Below are positions 34,208 to 41,435 of a DNA stretch of 41,435 nucleotides, piece by piece. The notes below the pieces were generated by a model, which searched no databases, was not told the DNA's origin, and saw only the letters and a list, made by a program, of their open reading frames with translations. The position numbers and the translations under genes are program-made. Position 1 is the first letter of the stretch; every line of letters starts with the position of its first letter. This stretch comes from Akkermansiaceae bacterium UBA7331 (GTDB lineage Bacteria > Verrucomicrobiota > Verrucomicrobiia > Verrucomicrobiales > Akkermansiaceae): the NCBI GenBank assembly GCA_002471255.1, contig DKPP01000004.1:1-41435 (forward strand). The letters run 5' to 3'.

Positions 34208-35215
34208 ATGAATCTCTCAAACGTTAAGACAAGTCAGTTACCCATCAAATTAGCTATTACTGATGCAGGTAATAGTGATTATGGTTTGGGTATGTTATAT
34301 CCACTTATCAAGGTTTTAAAACGAAATTTTGATATTAAGTTAACAAAACTTGAGGATGCCGATGTTTTGTTCTATGGCGATTTTGGCGTTCGGCATCACG
34401 ATTTCAAAGGGACTAAGGTATTTTTTACAGGTGAAAACCATCAAACATATTGGAATGCTTGTGATTATGCTTTTACCCATGAGCTGGAGGATTCTGAGAG
34501 GCACATGCGTATGCCTTATTATGCTCATGTCTTGTTGAATGATCCGGCAAGTCTTTCGTTGCTTCAGAGTCGCCCGATGATTACCCATGAAGATCTGGAG
34601 AAACATCCACGAAAGTTCTGTAATTTTGTGTATCGAAACCATGTGGGAAGTGTCCGTAATCGATTTTTTGAAAAACTTTCAAAATATAAATCTATTGATT
34701 CGGCCGGTCCTTTTTTAAATAACATGAATGGGTATATGGTGCCCAAAGGTTTTAAGAACAATAGGATTTTTGCTTCTCAGTATAAATTCACCATAAGCTT
34801 TGAAAACGACAGTCATTTGGGCTATACGACAGAAAAAATTACACATCCATTATTAGGTCGTTCCGTGCCTATTTATTGGGGGAATAAAAATGTAGTAGAA
34901 GATTTTAACAGTAAATCTTTTATTAATTATTTTGATTTCGATTCGGAAGACGATTTGATCGATTTTATTATACAGGTGGATCAAGATGATGATTTGCTAC
35001 TCCAATACCTCAATGCTCCATGTTTTGAATCAAGATTGAGTCCTTATTTGGATGAGCAACGATATATGAAAAGGTTTGAAAAGATTTTTCAGCAACGAAC
35101 CATTCGTCGCACCGGAACTCAACAATTCTTGTTTAAATTAGGTAGATATGTCGGGCGTCCTGCCTTTGATCGATATCGTGCTTATCGACGTATTAAAAGA
35201 GACCGTGTGAAATAA
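34208..35215 (+). CDS. GT10 family fucosyltransferase
   Basis: 335 residues. The GT10 signature is clear at about 197-230: KFTISFENDSHLGYTTEKITHP and then SVPIYWGN. The upstream FFTGENHQTYW and CDYAFTHELED segments also match. GT10 enzymes transfer fucose from GDP-fucose in alpha-1,3 or alpha-1,4 linkage; bacterial ones often build Lewis-type epitopes on surface glycans. The C-terminal 45 residues are strongly basic (GRYVGRPAFDRYRAYRRIKR), as in membrane-associated bacterial members. It stands alone, and its terminator overlaps the last codons. Confidence 0.9.
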   Translation: MNLSNVKTSQLPIKLAITDAGNSDYGLGMLYPLIKVLKRNFDIKLTKLEDADVLFYGDFGVRHHDFKGTKVFFTGENHQTYWNACDYAFTHELEDSERHMRMPYYAHVLLNDPASLSLLQSRPMITHEDLEKHPRKFCNFVYRNHVGSVRNRFFEKLSKYKSIDSAGPFLNNMNGYMVPKGFKNNRIFASQYKFTISFENDSHLGYTTEKITHPLLGRSVPIYWGNKNVVEDFNSKSFINYFDFDSEDDLIDFIIQVDQDDDLLLQYLNAPCFESRLSPYLDEQRYMKRFEKIFQQRTIRRTGTQQFLFKLGRYVGRPAFDRYRAYRRIKRDRVK

Positions 35216-35226
35216 CACGGTCTTTT
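35200..35226 (+). terminator. Intrinsic terminator overlapping the end of the GT10 gene
   Basis: Stem AGACCGTGT/ACACGGTCT (35200-35208 and 35215-35223) with loop GAAATA containing most of the stop codon, followed by TTT. It may also act on the convergent permease gene. Confidence 0.75.
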
Positions 35227-35238
35227 CTATTTGAATTG

Positions 35239-36501
35239 TTAAGCCTTTTCCTGTGCTTCAGTAGGAGCCGAAATTGCCGCCTGTGATGGATAGGTCTTTT
35301 TATATTTCATCGACTGCCAAATGTACCGGCTGAAGAGTACTTTGATGGACGCAGTAAGTGGTACCGCTAGTAAAGCCCCTAGTAAACCGCCAAAGAACAT
35401 TGACCATATCAACGCGGAGACGATCACGGTGAAAGGATGTAAACCTACTGAATCGCCAACAATCTTTGGGTGTACAATCCAGTTATCAAACTGGTTAATA
35501 CAAGTAATGATAAGGGCTACAACAAATACATGGTGAAAATCACCCCAAGTAACGCCTGCAATAATTAGGGCGGGAATACTGCTGAGCACAATCCCAAGGT
35601 AAGGGATGATACCAAGAATGGCGATGAATACACCAATGGTAAAAGCATAAGGAAGGCCATATAGTTTAAGTGCCGTACCAATTAATATGCCTTCGATAAT
35701 ACTTACCAATAGTTGGCCTCGGAAGAATGAGATGAGATAGCCGTTAATTTCCTTGATGGTGGCAACAACCTCATCTTTAAATTTAGAGTCTCTAATAGGT
35801 AATACCTCGTGCCAATGCAATGCTATTCGATCGCCTAATTGTAAAAAGAAGAAAACAAATAAAGGGATGATACATGCGCTTAAGATGAGTCCTAATGTGC
35901 TAAATATGAATGATCCGCTTGAGCTGATCCAGTTGAATATATGGTTGGTAAATTTGGATGAATTGATATCCAAATAGACCGATAACTTATCTTGAGGAGT
36001 AGCTGCTACCTTAAATACTTCAATTTCTTGAGGAGAAAAATTACTGGATTTTGCATAACCGATGCTTTGCTTGAATAATTCATCAATGACACGAGATGCC
36101 GCATCATTATTAATAGTTGAGTCAAACCACTGTGTCGCCGTAGTCCATATTCTCATTCGATCGGCTATCAGCTGATTAATCTGTTCCACTAATGGTGGGA
36201 TGATAGTCCAGCACAGCGCAGTAATCCCTCCCACCAATAAAACCATAACGATAACGACAGAGAGGGGGCGTGGAATTTTCTTTTTACATAACCAAACAAC
36301 GACCGGTTCTAAAAGGTAAGCTAAAACCCCTGAAATAACTATAGGGATAAGAACAGGCTCCATAAATCCGATAAATCGGATAACAATATAAATACCCAGA
36401 CAGGCTAGGGCAATGAGAGTATAGATGGAAAGTCCGGTAAGAGCTGACCAACAAGTTTTCAGTTGGAAGGCGGTAGCTCCGAAACGTTTTTTATTCGGCA
36501 T
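35239..36501 (-). CDS. AI-2E family (PerM/YdiK-like) permease
   Basis: 420 residues with about seven or eight membrane segments. EPVLIPIVISGVLAYLLEPVV near the start, and the PYLGIVLSSIPALIIA, NWIVHPKIVGDSVGLHP and FGGLLGALLAVPLTA blocks near the end, are typical of the AI-2E transporter family. Substrates vary: autoinducer, small molecules or sodium/proton antiport are reported for members, so none is claimed here. Its start overlaps the end of the protease-like lipoprotein gene by 11 bases, indicating one operon. Confidence 0.92.
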   Translation of the reverse strand: MPNKKRFGATAFQLKTCWSALTGLSIYTLIALACLGIYIVIRFIGFMEPVLIPIVISGVLAYLLEPVVVWLCKKKIPRPLSVVIVMVLLVGGITALCWTIIPPLVEQINQLIADRMRIWTTATQWFDSTINNDAASRVIDELFKQSIGYAKSSNFSPQEIEVFKVAATPQDKLSVYLDINSSKFTNHIFNWISSSGSFIFSTLGLILSACIIPLFVFFFLQLGDRIALHWHEVLPIRDSKFKDEVVATIKEINGYLISFFRGQLLVSIIEGILIGTALKLYGLPYAFTIGVFIAILGIIPYLGIVLSSIPALIIAGVTWGDFHHVFVVALIITCINQFDNWIVHPKIVGDSVGLHPFTVIVSALIWSMFFGGLLGALLAVPLTASIKVLFSRYIWQSMKYKKTYPSQAAISAPTEAQEKA

Positions 36502-37783
36502 GAGTTTGGGGTTGTTCAGTGTTTGGTTGAAGGTGAGGTGTAGCGTTTTCTAAAGCTTGCTTGGCTTTTTCTTCTTGTTTTCGTTCCCATTCTTTTTGTT
36601 GTATTTCAAATTCTTCATCCGTTAGTGCCGGTGTTGTAGGATAGTATTCTCCGGGTTCGGGCGCTTTGGGAACGATCCAATGAATGGTTGCGAGTTTATT
36701 TTTTCTTAAAACTTTGACATTGGCCTTAGCTCCTTCTTGGGTCGTTACATACTCAATCATGTGCTGTAACTGATTTTTTTGACCGTTAATGCTAAGTAAT
36801 ATGTCGCCATTTCTCAATCCGGCAACCCATGCAGGCGACCATTGAGCGACAACGGCTCGATATGGGGGTTTACCTGATTTATCTAGGGTGAAGGTGCCAC
36901 CAATTAAATTAAATGCCGGAGCTAAGGGCGCATTATGTCGCTCTTTACTAAAGTAGATTTTATGATTTTTGCCATCAATCCAGAACTCACGCTGAAAAAG
37001 AGCTTCAATTCCAAGAATAACGTCAATTTCCTTTGATAATCCCATTGTTTTTGGATCGGCAAAGCTCTCACATGCTACGATATTGTTAAAAGTTAGATTA
37101 CCAACATTGTAATTTTTAATATACATGCATTCGAGGGCATAAAAACCTCCTGCAGCCGGACTATATCCATTATAAACGCTTACAAAAGCATCAGGGTATG
37201 AGAGTTTAAATGCTTCCCAGTCTTTTTTTGCTATATATACCGCATATTGAGCTCCCGTATCCAAGATGACTTGTTTACCGTTCGGATCTTTAATTTGCGC
37301 ATATTCCGAGCCTTTGACTAAGGAGATATTCTTCCAATTTTTAACCTGTTTTGGTAAGTCAGTGGTGAATTGGTGCTCTCGATTGGGATAATTGATGCGC
37401 CAAACATTATCCTTAATAACATCCCAACCAAGGATGCCGTCATAAGGTGCTTGTTCTACCATGACCACAGCCTGTTTTTGTTCTAGGGGCTGATCTCCAT
37501 TTTTGAGCATGACATCTAAATTAGTCGTTCTCATGCTCCCACTACCTCTCAATCTACCACCTAATTTTTTTACGGTAGGTGAAAATAATAAAGAGCGTTG
37601 GATGGCTCCTGTATCAACAGCCATCGTAATTTGCGAATCATCACACCAAGCCTGAGCCATCGGTGTGCTATCCAACGGATTTAGCGCGTCAATAGGCGCT
37701 AAGTTATTTGAAATCTCTATTGGTTTTGGAGTACACGATGTAACCAAGATACCGATAGAGAGAATGGATAGTCTGATATGCAT
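36491..37783 (-). CDS. Lipoprotein with two retropepsin-like DTG sites and a PDZ domain
   Basis: 430 residues from ATG 37783; the frame is open 13 codons further up, but this start gives a proper lipoprotein signal (lipobox LVTSC, Cys17). Two aspartic protease motifs are visible: AVDTGA (D57) and ILDTGA (D175). Each is followed by a hydrophobic Gly block (DGILGWDVI, VILGIEALF). A PDZ domain lies at about 300-375 (SPAWVAGLRNGDILLSINGQ), and the tail is Gln/Glu/Pro-rich. This suggests an envelope protease with both aspartates in one chain. It is the first gene of an operon with the AI-2E-type permease. Confidence 0.85.
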   Translation of the reverse strand: MHIRLSILSIGILVTSCTPKPIEISNNLAPIDALNPLDSTPMAQAWCDDSQITMAVDTGAIQRSLLFSPTVKKLGGRLRGSGSMRTTNLDVMLKNGDQPLEQKQAVVMVEQAPYDGILGWDVIKDNVWRINYPNREHQFTTDLPKQVKNWKNISLVKGSEYAQIKDPNGKQVILDTGAQYAVYIAKKDWEAFKLSYPDAFVSVYNGYSPAAGGFYALECMYIKNYNVGNLTFNNIVACESFADPKTMGLSKEIDVILGIEALFQREFWIDGKNHKIYFSKERHNAPLAPAFNLIGGTFTLDKSGKPPYRAVVAQWSPAWVAGLRNGDILLSINGQKNQLQHMIEYVTTQEGAKANVKVLRKNKLATIHWIVPKAPEPGEYYPTTPALTDEEFEIQQKEWERKQEEKAKQALENATPHLQPNTEQPQTHAE

Positions 37784-37888
37784 GGGAATTTCAGAATTAT
37801 CATTTTTGAAGTAAACAATCAAGGCACTTTAAGATTTTGAGTGTATTTAGGCTTTTCGTGTTGAGCAAATTAGTGTACATACGGGTGC

Positions 37889-39008
37889 ATGGACGCACAT
37901 TTAGCTGCAGATCTCTCGTTGCTCGACACGACTATATTACATAGTCGTCTTTCCGAGCTCGGGAGCTATCTTTGACTTGGATGGTATACAACGGCGCGTA
38001 GCCGAAATGGATGAAAAGATGAGCGCCCCTGATTTTTGGGATGATCCGAATGCTGCCAGATCTTTAATGGCGGAGGTCAATCCCTTAAAACAAAAAATGG
38101 AAGCTTTTCTTAAACTGAAGCAAAGTTTGGAAGATATTGACGCCCTCAAAGAATTTGCCGTCGAGGCGGACGATGATGACATGGCTCGTGAAGCTTTGAC
38201 CGAATTGCCGAAATGGGAAGAGAAATTAGCCTCATTTGAATTGCTCACATTGCTCAACGGAGCTCATGATCAGTCAAATTGCTATATTACTATCCATGCC
38301 GGAGCAGGTGGTACGGAGGCTTGTGACTGGGCTGCCATGCTTTTACGTATGTACACGAGATGGTGTGAGCGCCGTGGTTTTGCGGTGACTTACTTAGAAA
38401 GCACCGATGGTGATGATGCCGGTTTTCGTTCCGTAACCTTAAAAATCGATGGAGAATATGCTTATGGTTATTTAAAGAATGAGCGTGGTATTCATCGATT
38501 GGTACGTATTTCACCATTTGATTCGGCAGGTAAACGCCATACTTCGTTTGCATCATTAGATGCGACACCTGAAGTATCGGAAGCCATCGATATCGAAGTA
38601 CTGGATAAAGATTTGAGAATCGATACCTATCGTTCCGGTGGTAAGGGTGGTCAAAACGTTAATAAGGTCGAAACCGCCGTGCGAATTACTCACATGCCTT
38701 CCGGCGTGATTGTCGCCTGTCAAAATGAGCGAAGCCAACTTCGAAATAAGGAAGAGGCTATGAAAATGCTCAAGGCCAAATTGTACCAAATTGAAGAAGA
38801 TAAAAAAAAGGCCGAGGCAGATCGTCAATACAATGAAAAAGGAGATATTGGATGGGGTAATCAGATTCGCTCTTATGTCTTCCAACCATACCAAATGGCC
38901 AAAGATTTACGTACCGGTGTAGAATCGGGCAATATCCAAGAAGTCATGGATGGTAATATAGATCCATTTATCGAAGCTATGTTAAGAGGGCAAAAACGTG
39001 ACCGATAA
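37889..39008 (+). CDS. prfB: Peptide chain release factor 2, with programmed +1 frameshift
   Basis: RF2 recognises UGA and UAA stops and releases the finished chain. The gene is in two frames: 28 codons from ATG 37889 (MDAHLAADL to GSYL) end at an in-frame TGA at 37973-37975; translation then shifts +1 and continues from GAC 37974 to the stop at 39008, giving about 372 residues, a typical RF2 length. The second part has the SPF stop-recognition motif in RISPFDSAG and GGKGGQNVNK with the catalytic GGQ. Its end overlaps trmD by 11 bases. A finder that ignores the shift would start it at TTG 37977 and lose the N-terminus. Confidence 0.96.
37961..37976 (+). promoter_or_regulatory. RF2 +1 frameshift site
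   Basis: GGGAG (37961-37965) acts as an internal Shine-Dalgarno-like stimulator, followed after four bases by the slippery CTTTGAC (37970-37976), where CTT TGA is read as CTT, +1 shift, GAC. This is the established autoregulatory frameshift of bacterial prfB: low RF2 slows reading of the UGA and favours the shift. Confidence 0.95.
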
Positions 39009-39780
39009 TTCCGATCAAATCGTACCTGCTTTGGAAATTGACGTATTGACTCTTTTCCCCGAAATGGTCGAGGCTCCTTTACAGGAAAGCATCTTGGGGC
39101 GAGCCCGAGATGCCGGTAGGGTAAAAGTGCGTTGTCATAATATCAGAGATTGGACTCATGATCGTCACCACAAGACTGATGATTATCTTTGCGGTGGCGG
39201 ACAAGGTATGTTGCTAAAACCCGAGCCGATCTTCGAGGCTATAGAAGAATTGCGCCGAGAAAATACGGTAGTGATTTTAATGACCCCTCAAGGGCGGGTT
39301 TTTAAACAACACATTGCTGAGGATTTAGCTCAAGCCGGTGGTCATTTAATCATCCTTTGTGGTCATTACGAGGGAGTGGACTATCGTGTGGTAGAAGAAT
39401 TGGTCGATGTGGAATTATCGATTGGTGATTACATTTTGACCAATGGAGCTATTGCCGCGGTCGTGGTTATTGATGCTATTTCACGCCTTATCCCGGGTGT
39501 GCTAGGAGATCAGCGTTCGCACGAGGAAGAATCATTTTCCAATGGTTTGTTGGAACCTCCTGCCTATACAAAGCCAAATGATTATCGTGGATTAAGAGTT
39601 CCTGACATCTTATTGAGTGGTAATCATGTAGCCATAGGTAAATGGAAGCATGAACAATCACTACAGAGAACAAAAATTAATCGCCCTGATTTGTATGAGG
39701 CATGGGTTCGAGAGAATCCTCCCGTGGTGAAAGCGAAAAAAACTCGCAAACACATGCCGCCTTCATCTGATAAAAAATAG
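38998..39780 (+). CDS. trmD: tRNA (guanine37-N1)-methyltransferase
   Basis: Methylates G37 next to the anticodon, which guards the reading frame. 260 residues starting at GTG 38998, inside the prfB end. The knotted SPOUT core is shown by LIILCGHYEGVDYRV and SIGDYILTNGAIAAVVVIDAISRLIPGVLG; the N-terminal LTLFPEM and DDYLCGGGQGMLLKPEP are typical. Two variations: the usual GGE reads NGA, and the usual EDSF with its catalytic Asp reads EESF here. The last 20 residues are a basic tail. Probably co-transcribed with prfB. Confidence 0.95.
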   Translation: MTDNSDQIVPALEIDVLTLFPEMVEAPLQESILGRARDAGRVKVRCHNIRDWTHDRHHKTDDYLCGGGQGMLLKPEPIFEAIEELRRENTVVILMTPQGRVFKQHIAEDLAQAGGHLIILCGHYEGVDYRVVEELVDVELSIGDYILTNGAIAAVVVIDAISRLIPGVLGDQRSHEEESFSNGLLEPPAYTKPNDYRGLRVPDILLSGNHVAIGKWKHEQSLQRTKINRPDLYEAWVRENPPVVKAKKTRKHMPPSSDKK

Positions 39781-39842
39781 ACGATCAGGCATGACAAAGT
39801 TGAGTCGTTTATTAACAATTCTTAATAATGATAAAATTTGTC

Positions 39843-39871
39843 TTGCTAAAGTCGGCTGTGTGGTGTAAAAA
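39843..39871 (+). promoter_or_regulatory. Candidate promoter of the small basic protein gene
   Basis: TTGCTA (39843-39848), 17-bp spacer, TAAAAA (39866-39871), with a very A/T-rich stretch just upstream (39811-39842) like an UP element. The leader then forms a stem TCACCGCC/GGGGGTGA with one mismatch (39880-39900) before the start codon at 39936. Confidence 0.45.
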
Positions 39872-39935
39872 GTCGCACCTCACCGCCGCGAAGGGGGTGA
39901 AATTCTTTTTCTGAACCTTTACGAATAACAATATT

Positions 39936-40091
39936 ATGTCTAAGCATTCCAGTCTTAAAGCTACCGGTACTGTAGGTGGTAAGCGTTCCGTCTTGAAGCG
40001 TTTCGAACGCGTTAAGCTTCTCAAAGAGCGTGGCGAATGGAAAAAAGGTCAAAGCCCTGTAGGTTTGCCTAAAACCAAGCACGAAGCTTAA
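39936..40091 (+). CDS. Small basic protein, TIGR04137-like (Chlamydiae/Verrucomicrobia)
   Basis: 51 residues, beginning MSKHSSLKATGTVGGKRSVL and ending GLPKTKHEA, with a very high share of Lys and Arg. It matches the short basic family known from Verrucomicrobia and Chlamydiae and suspected to bind rRNA or the ribosome. Its place among prfB, trmD and an rRNA pseudouridine synthase supports a link to translation. The leader holds ACGAATAACA five bases before the ATG and no Shine-Dalgarno sequence. Confidence 0.9.
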   Translation: MSKHSSLKATGTVGGKRSVLKRFERVKLLKERGEWKKGQSPVGLPKTKHEA

Positions 40092-40168
40092 TTTCATACA
40101 TTAGGTATTCTTGCCTCTTATTTTCTTATAAGGAGGAAGATGCTTGTGTAAGTTAATTTTCACAAAAT

Positions 40169-40204
40169 AAGCCTCTCGGATGTCTAAATACCGAGGGGCT
40201 TTTT
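40169..40204 (+). terminator. Intrinsic terminator of the small basic protein gene
   Basis: Stem AAGCCTCTCGG/CCGAGGGGCTT (40169-40179 and 40191-40201, one G-T pair) with an 11-base loop and five T residues from 40200. About 80 bases of untranslated RNA separate it from the stop codon. Confidence 0.92.
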
Positions 40205-40272
40205 GTCTCAAAAAAACTAATCGAGAAAGTTCCCGTAGCAGGACTTTCGCCGGATTAAACCAAACACAACCT

Positions 40273-40288
40273 GTCGCTGAGAAGCGAC
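40273..40288 (+). promoter_or_regulatory. Hairpin just before the pseudouridine synthase start
   Basis: GTCGCT/GAGA/AGCGAC, a perfect 6-bp stem with a 4-base loop, ending 11 bases before the ATG at 40300. A looser stem, GAAAGTTCC paired with GGACTTTC, lies upstream at about 40225-40250. Both could shape access of the ribosome; this is inference. Confidence 0.4.
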
Positions 40289-40299
40289 CATTATATAAT

Positions 40300-41435
40300 A
40301 TGAACGAACAAGAACAAAATACCTCCGAAAATGGAGGAATCCGCATTAATAAATTTTTAGCTTCCTGCGGTGTAGACTCTCGCCGTGTGGCCGATAGACT
40401 TATCGAAGAAGGTCGAGTGGAAGTTAACGGTAAAGTTGTTACCGCTCCTGGTATGAAGGTTTCTTCTACCGATTTTGTCAAAGTGGATGGACGTCACATG
40501 ACCCCAATGGAAGAAGTGGTCGTGTTATTGAACAAACCACGTGGTTATGTATGCAGTCGTGAAGCTCAAGGAGCTATCGGTACTGTTTATGACTTATTAC
40601 CTCCACGTTTACACCATTTAAATTATGTTGGTCGATTAGATGCCGATTCAGAAGGCTTACTTGTAATGACCAATAAAGGTGAATTGACTCAACAATTGAG
40701 TCACCCTACCAATGGTACTGAAAAAGAATATTGGGTAACGGTTGATCAAAACTTTGATAATTCCGTTTTATTACAATTTTTACGCGGAGTGCGCATTCCT
40801 GAGGGTAATGCTAAGGCTAAGTACGTTTGCCGTGCTTCTGCTCGTCGCGCTCATGTCGTTTTAGAGCAAGGTCTCAAGCGTCAAATTCGCCAAATGTTCC
40901 AGTGCTTAGGTTTGCGTGTACGTAAACTTGTGCGCGTACGCATCGGCTCTCTTTGGGGCGGTGATTTGGAAGTAGGCGCATGGCGTTTCTTGGATGATAA
41001 TGACATGGCTTTGATGGCCAAGAATCCTCCTCGTCAACGTAAGTACCTTGCTGCTCGTGATTTGACCGTGAATCGTCCTGATCAAGGTGAAGCTCCTGCT
41101 GCCAAGACTGAAGATGATGATTCCTACGAGTTCAATCCTGCTGATTTCGAACAAGGCGACTCTTATGAATTGTCTCCTGAAATGAAAACTCAATTTGCCG
41201 ATTTTGGTGAAGAGAGCGATGACGAGTTTGAAGCACCACGTCGTAGAGAGTTTGATCGCTCCTCCGTGCGTCGCGAAAGCTTTAATAAAGAATCCGGTTT
41301 CGGCGGTGAGCGCAGAGAACGCCGTGAAGGTGGCTTCCAACGTCGTGAAGGCGGATTTGGTGGTGGTCGTCGCGAAGGTGGTTTCGGCGGTAATCGTGGA
41401 GAACGCCGCGAGGGTGGCTTCCAACGCCGTGAAGG
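40300..41435 (+). CDS. rluB: S4-domain pseudouridine synthase (RsuA/RluB family), partial
   Basis: Makes pseudouridine in rRNA; RluB acts on 23S rRNA, RsuA on 16S. The frame is open from ATG 40300 to the window edge (378 full codons seen, no stop). S4 RNA-binding domain about 14-60 (IRINKFLASCGVDSRR); catalytic Asp114 in GRLDADSEGLL; the LKRQIRQMFQ and RVRIGSLWGG blocks follow. After about residue 250 comes an acidic linker (EDDDSYEF) and then an Arg/Gly/Glu/Phe-rich repeat tail (RREGGFQRREGG), typical of extended RluB forms that bind RNA. The precise target, RluB or RsuA, is not proven. Confidence 0.93.
   Translation, partial: MNEQEQNTSENGGIRINKFLASCGVDSRRVADRLIEEGRVEVNGKVVTAPGMKVSSTDFVKVDGRHMTPMEEVVVLLNKPRGYVCSREAQGAIGTVYDLLPPRLHHLNYVGRLDADSEGLLVMTNKGELTQQLSHPTNGTEKEYWVTVDQNFDNSVLLQFLRGVRIPEGNAKAKYVCRASARRAHVVLEQGLKRQIRQMFQCLGLRVRKLVRVRIGSLWGGDLEVGAWRFLDDNDMALMAKNPPRQRKYLAARDLTVNRPDQGEAPAAKTEDDDSYEFNPADFEQGDSYELSPEMKTQFADFGEESDDEFEAPRRREFDRSSVRRESFNKESGFGGERRERREGGFQRREGGFGGGRREGGFGGNRGERREGGFQRRE

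Noticed and set aside
37977..37979. TTG as the start of RF2
   Set aside because: The upstream 28 codons and the CTTTGAC frameshift site explain the true N-terminus.
40294..40299. TATAAT directly before the pseudouridine synthase ATG as a promoter
   Set aside because: Transcription would start within the coding region, and no -35 lies at the right distance.

Overview
The window looks like chromosomal DNA from a low-to-medium GC member of the Verrucomicrobiota, most likely near Akkermansia and its relatives. The evidence is a 51-residue basic protein of the Chlamydiae/Verrucomicrobia type (TIGR04137-like), a TIGR03790-type protein, an exosortase with its EpsI partner, an SHD1-domain metzincin, several secreted proteins of a verrucomicrobial flavour, and genes that mostly lack a Shine-Dalgarno sequence. 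Genus and species cannot be fixed from the sequence alone. No rRNA, tRNA, CRISPR array, insertion sequence or prophage was seen.

Layout. 1-724 is gene-free and holds degenerate, hairpin-rich repeats. 725-11087 is mostly secreted or degradative functions: a TIM-barrel hydrolase-like protein, a GH20 hexosaminidase, an SHD1-metzincin, two related secreted helical proteins and a TIGR03790 protein; acetolactate synthase (ilvB) and a zinc-less sirtuin lie among them. 11229-16401 holds rplS, a divergent phosphate acyltransferase, tilS, rpmE (type B L31) and a GlcD-like flavoprotein with a CBM9-like protein. 16491-18183 is the EpsI/exosortase pair. 18276-21373 carries prs, a structured leader, rplY and a secreted coiled-coil protein. 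21433-24491 carries a DUF418 membrane protein translationally coupled to dxr, then coaD. 24508-28373 is an operon of kbl and a receptor-like kinase with PEGA and sulfatase-modifying-factor domains. 28534-32595 has a FeoB membrane domain without a GTPase, a glycosyltransferase and an amidohydrolase. 32682-41435 has ffh, a GT10 fucosyltransferase, an AI-2E-type permease with a two-DTG lipoprotein, then prfB, trmD, the small basic protein and an S4-domain pseudouridine synthase that runs off the end.

How it works together. Much of the window is translation and secretion housekeeping: L19, L25, L31, RF2, TrmD, TilS, RluB-like, Ffh and the small basic protein. These genes are scattered among envelope functions. 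The secreted GH20, metzincin and hydrolase-like proteins, together with a fucosyltransferase, would suit life on glycoprotein-rich material such as mucus; that ecological reading is inference. Clear sigma70-type promoters (TTGAC-like, 17-18 bp spacer, TATAAA or CATAAT) and strong intrinsic terminators mark many units.

The strongest unusual signals are a complete RF2 programmed +1 frameshift site that extends prfB upstream to 37889, a long stem-loop just before rplY, the FeoB core without its G domain next to an inverted repeat overlapping a possible promoter, the two diverged secreted paralogues with matching promoters, and the 5' repeat cluster. No gene set here convincingly forms a new defence or mobile system.
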